DNA of 9,228 bases from positions 2,981-12,208 of the forward strand of contig MHFM01000024.1 of the NCBI GenBank assembly GCA_001804205.1, read 5' to 3'. The translations under genes were made by a program, and so were the position numbers. Below the pieces are notes generated by a model that did not search any database, had not been told where the DNA came from, and saw nothing but the letters and a program-made list of their open reading frames with translations. The stretch is from Omnitrophica bacterium RIFCSPLOWO2_01_FULL_45_10b (GTDB lineage Bacteria > Omnitrophota > Omnitrophia > Omnitrophales > Danuiimicrobiaceae). Shown in pieces: positions 6,971-9,228 of the stretch; the stretch's first letter is position 1, and every line of letters starts with the position of its first letter.

Positions 6971-7438
6971 TTACCATCGATAATGCGCGAATGCCCTATT
7001 GCTTTCTGCCATTTTGTGCGTATCTTCACGCTTCTTAATGGCAGTGCCGGTCTTGTTATAAGCATCTAAAAGTTCATTGGCCAATTTTTGAGGCATCGGT
7101 AGTCCCTTACGCTCGCGGGCATAATTACGCATCCAGCGCATGGCAAGCGCATTGCCCCGTTCCGGCCGAACGCTTACGGGAACTTGATACGTAGCGCCGC
7201 CGACACGCCTGGATTTCGTTTCCAAAAGCGGGCGGGCGTTATCTAAAGCTTGCTTAAATACTTCAAGGGGGTCTTTGCCTGTTTTTTCTTTCAAAACATC
7301 AAAGGCCCCGTACAGCACACGCTCGGCCAAAGATTTTTTTCCGCATTCCATAACGGTATTGACCATTTTTGCCACCAAAATATTCTTATATTTTGGATCC
7401 GGCAAAATTTTTCTCTTTTGTGCTCTACGCCTTCTCAT
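6971..7438 (-). CDS. rpsG: 30S ribosomal protein S7 (uS7)
   Basis: S7 nucleates assembly of the 30S head by binding the 3' domain of 16S rRNA, and it contacts E-site tRNA. The product has 155 residues, typical for the family. It starts MRRRRAQKR, has the conserved VNTVMECGKKSLAE region (26-39), the hairpin segment RRVGGATYQVPVSVRPERG (78-95), and ends with the typical AFAHYRW. The ATG lies 8 bases after the rpsL stop, with an AGGG motif overlapping that stop. In E. coli, S7 represses its own operon by binding a spacer of roughly 100 bases between rpsL and rpsG; this spacer of 8 bases cannot hold that structure. The TAA stop overlaps one of the candidate fusA starts. Confidence 0.99.
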   Translation of the reverse strand: MRRRRAQKRKILPDPKYKNILVAKMVNTVMECGKKSLAERVLYGAFDVLKEKTGKDPLEVFKQALDNARPLLETKSRRVGGATYQVPVSVRPERGNALAMRWMRNYARERKGLPMPQKLANELLDAYNKTGTAIKKREDTHKMAESNRAFAHYRW

Positions 7439-7446
7439 GATGATCC

Positions 7447-7824
7447 CTACGATGCCTTCGGCGTTTTTGCGCCGTACTTGGACCGCGAGCGGTGCCGTTC
7501 TTGAACGCCGCCGGTGTCCAACTTCCCACGCACAATATGATATCGAACTCCGGGAAGGTCTTTCACGCGGCCGCCTCGGACAAGAACGATGGAATGCTCC
7601 TGAAGATTATGCCCTACGCCGGGGATATAAGCGGTGACTTCATGGCCATTGGTTAAGCGAACACGGGCAATTTTTCTCAGCGCCGAATTCGGTTTCTTCG
7701 GCGTTTGTGTTCTGACAATCAAACACACGCCCTTCCGAAACGGTGAACCCTGAAGAGCGGGTGATTTAGTCCGATTTTTAAATTTTTTCCGGCCAAATCG
7801 AATCAACTGATTAATCGTCGGCAT
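7447..7824 (-). CDS. rpsL: 30S ribosomal protein S12 (uS12)
   Basis: S12 lies at the decoding centre of the 30S subunit and helps monitor codon-anticodon pairing. The product has 125 residues, the usual length. The conserved block TPKKPNSALRK (41-51) carries Lys43 and Lys44, and RGGRVKDLPGVRYH has Lys88 and Asp89, the latter methylthiolated in E. coli. The positions at which streptomycin-resistance substitutions occur therefore look wild type. The C-terminus ends in the usual RSKYGAKTPKA. The ATG overlaps the rpoC stop by one base (TAATG). A G-rich stretch (GGGGA) about 6 bases upstream, inside rpoC, can serve as ribosome binding site, so coupling to rpoC translation is likely. Direct rpoC-rpsL adjacency is common in bacteria, although some lineages place a small L7Ae-like gene between them; none is present here. 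Confidence 0.99.
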   Translation of the reverse strand: MPTINQLIRFGRKKFKNRTKSPALQGSPFRKGVCLIVRTQTPKKPNSALRKIARVRLTNGHEVTAYIPGVGHNLQEHSIVLVRGGRVKDLPGVRYHIVRGKLDTGGVQERHRSRSKYGAKTPKAS

Positions 7825-9228
7825 TATTCATCCCCAAGCTTTGCGGCTGCTTCCTGCTTTTCCTGACTTTGTTCCTCAGGAGCGGGCGGCGGCACTGCGC
7901 CGGGATCAGGCGCTTCCGTTGCTAAAGAAAACCGGTGATGTACTGAAAAACCAGTTCCCGCCGGAATCAAATGCCCCATGATCACATTCTCTTTAAGGCC
8001 TAAGAGATAATCACGTTTTCCGGCTGTTGCGGCTTCGGTCAGAACGCGCGTTGTCTCCTGAAAACTGGCTGCCGAAATGAAACTATCGGTACTTAAAGAT
8101 GCTTTGGTAATTCCAAGCAAAATGGCAACCGCTTTTGCGGGTTGTTTGCCTTTCTTCATTAACTTTTCATTTTCTTCCTGGAATCTAATCCGGTCAATCT
8201 GAGCGCCCACGAGAAAATCGGCGTCGCCCGGATCTTCAATTTTTACTTTCCGAAGCATCTGGCGAACAATGACCTCAACATGCTTGTCATTAATTTTGAC
8301 GCCTTGCAGGCGATAAACTTCCTGAACTCCGTTAACAAGGTATTCTTGAAGTTTGCGTTCTCCGGAAACGCGTAAAATATCCTGTGGAACAACAGGGCCA
8401 TCCACCAATTGCTGGCCTGCCACAACGTGGTCTCCGCGATAAACGTTGAGATGTTTTCCGTGCGGAATTAAATAGGATTTTGTCATTCCGGTCGGGCTTT
8501 TGACGACGATTTTTCTCTGTCCTTTAACGACTTCTCCAAACTCAACGATTCCGTCGATTTCTGAAATAATTGCCGGATTCTTCGGTTTTCTTGCCTCAAA
8601 AAGTTCGGCGACGCGCGGAAGACCTCCGGTGATATCGCGTGTTTTTGCAATTTTGCGCGGTGTTTTTGCAATCAAAGTACCACTCGTCACTGCTTGACCG
8701 TCTTTCACCACCACGTGCGCAGCGGTTGGAATGGGATAAAATGCGACGACCTCGTTTGTCTCACTCACAATAATAATCTGTGGATGCAGATCTTCCTTAT
8801 GTTCCATAATGACACGTTCGAACAATCCGGTTGTCGCGTCCATTTCTTCGTTCATCGTTACGCCAACGCGAATATCTTCGAAACGAACTTTACCGGTAAC
8901 TTCGGTAAAAATCGGAACCATATACGGATCCCATTTCACGAAAATAGCGTCCTTCACCACTTCTTCGCCTTCTTTGAAACTTAAAATAGCTCCTGAAGGA
9001 ATGGTGTAACGTTCCAATTCCCGGCCGGTCTGGTCTTGAATCGTAACTTGACCGCTCCGGTTCAGAACGATCGTTTCGCCTGATTTTATCATCACCGTTT
9101 TTAAGTTGTGATATTGAAGTTTTCCAACGTTTCTCGCTTTAAAATAAGATTGTTCAACCACGCGAGAAGCGGTTCCTCCGATGTGAAACGTTCTCATCGT
9201 CAGCTGTGTACCAGGCTCACCGATCGAT
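7824..9228 (-). CDS. rpoC: DNA-directed RNA polymerase beta' subunit, C-terminal part (5' end outside window)
   Basis: This is the largest catalytic subunit of RNA polymerase. The reading frame is open to the window edge: codons upstream of the first visible Met (9197) read SIGEPGTQLT, joining directly to MRTFHIGG, so that Met is the internal trigger-loop Met and not a start. About 467 codons are visible. The trigger loop is split: its first half (MRTFHIGGTAS) and second half (DITGGLPRVAELFEAR) are separated by about 175 residues, which matches an SI3-type insertion of sandwich-barrel hybrid motifs. The conserved C-terminal region follows (ILLGITKASLSTDSFISAAS, then KRDYLLGLKENVIMGHLIPA). After that comes a Pro/Glu/Ala-rich tail of about 40 residues that looks lineage-specific. 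The stop TAA shares one base with the rpsL start (TAATG). rpoB is expected just upstream, outside the window. Identification is certain; the domain limits are by eye. Confidence 0.98.
   Translation of the reverse strand, partial: SIGEPGTQLTMRTFHIGGTASRVVEQSYFKARNVGKLQYHNLKTVMIKSGETIVLNRSGQVTIQDQTGRELERYTIPSGAILSFKEGEEVVKDAIFVKWDPYMVPIFTEVTGKVRFEDIRVGVTMNEEMDATTGLFERVIMEHKEDLHPQIIIVSETNEVVAFYPIPTAAHVVVKDGQAVTSGTLIAKTPRKIAKTRDITGGLPRVAELFEARKPKNPAIISEIDGIVEFGEVVKGQRKIVVKSPTGMTKSYLIPHGKHLNVYRGDHVVAGQQLVDGPVVPQDILRVSGERKLQEYLVNGVQEVYRLQGVKINDKHVEVIVRQMLRKVKIEDPGDADFLVGAQIDRIRFQEENEKLMKKGKQPAKAVAILLGITKASLSTDSFISAASFQETTRVLTEAATAGKRDYLLGLKENVIMGHLIPAGTGFSVHHRFSLATEAPDPGAVPPPAPEEQSQEKQEAAAKLGDE

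Noticed and set aside
7275..7637. Plus-strand open frame of 120 codons across rpsL/rpsG
   Set aside because: Antisense shadow of two highly conserved genes, with no independent support.
9195..9197. Start codon for a separate gene at the right edge
   Set aside because: The upstream codons continue the RpoC motif SIGEPGTQLT without a stop, so this is an internal Met of a gene cut by the window edge.
1..9228. A novel defence, mobile or biosynthetic system hidden in the window
   Set aside because: Conserved housekeeping genes fill essentially the whole window, gaps are 24 bases or less, and no repeats, integration scars or unfamiliar genes are visible.

Overview
The window is one uninterrupted stretch of bacterial translation and transcription genes. 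All of them lie on the minus strand, so the biological order runs from high to low coordinates: rpoC (3' part) - rpsL - rpsG - fusA - rpsJ - rplC - rplD - rplW - rplB - rpsS - rplV - rpsC - rplP (nearly complete). The end of the RNA polymerase beta' gene, the str cluster (S12, S7, EF-G) and the first nine genes of the S10 cluster are joined head to tail. The largest gap between genes is 24 bases, and three junctions overlap or nearly overlap. I see no tRNA, rRNA, mobile element, CRISPR array, repeat or terminator, and no intergenic space large enough for an ordinary promoter.

Organism: clearly a bacterium, and probably of Gram-negative type. The visible RpoC has a large insertion in the trigger loop (between the MRTFHIGG and DITGGLPRV motifs), as in Proteobacteria, PVC and FCB lineages and unlike Firmicutes or Actinobacteria. 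Base composition looks moderate and uniform by eye. An uncultured PVC-like lineage (for example Omnitrophota) would fit, but this is only a guess. No gene looks foreign or broken.

How the genes work together: RpoC makes RNA. S12, S7, S10, S19 and S3 build the 30S decoding centre, head and mRNA entry. L3, L4, L23, L2, L22 and L16 build the 50S peptidyl transferase surroundings and exit tunnel. EF-G drives translocation. Most start sites have a Shine-Dalgarno (SD) sequence inside the preceding gene or overlap its stop codon, so translational coupling is likely through much of the unit.

Points of interest are modest. There is no tuf gene between fusA and rpsJ. The spacers that carry the S7 and L4 autoregulatory sites in E. 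coli are missing. L3, L22 and S3 carry long C-terminal tails. EF-G has one extra residue in a normally fixed C-terminal motif. I found no previously undescribed system; this is a conserved housekeeping region.
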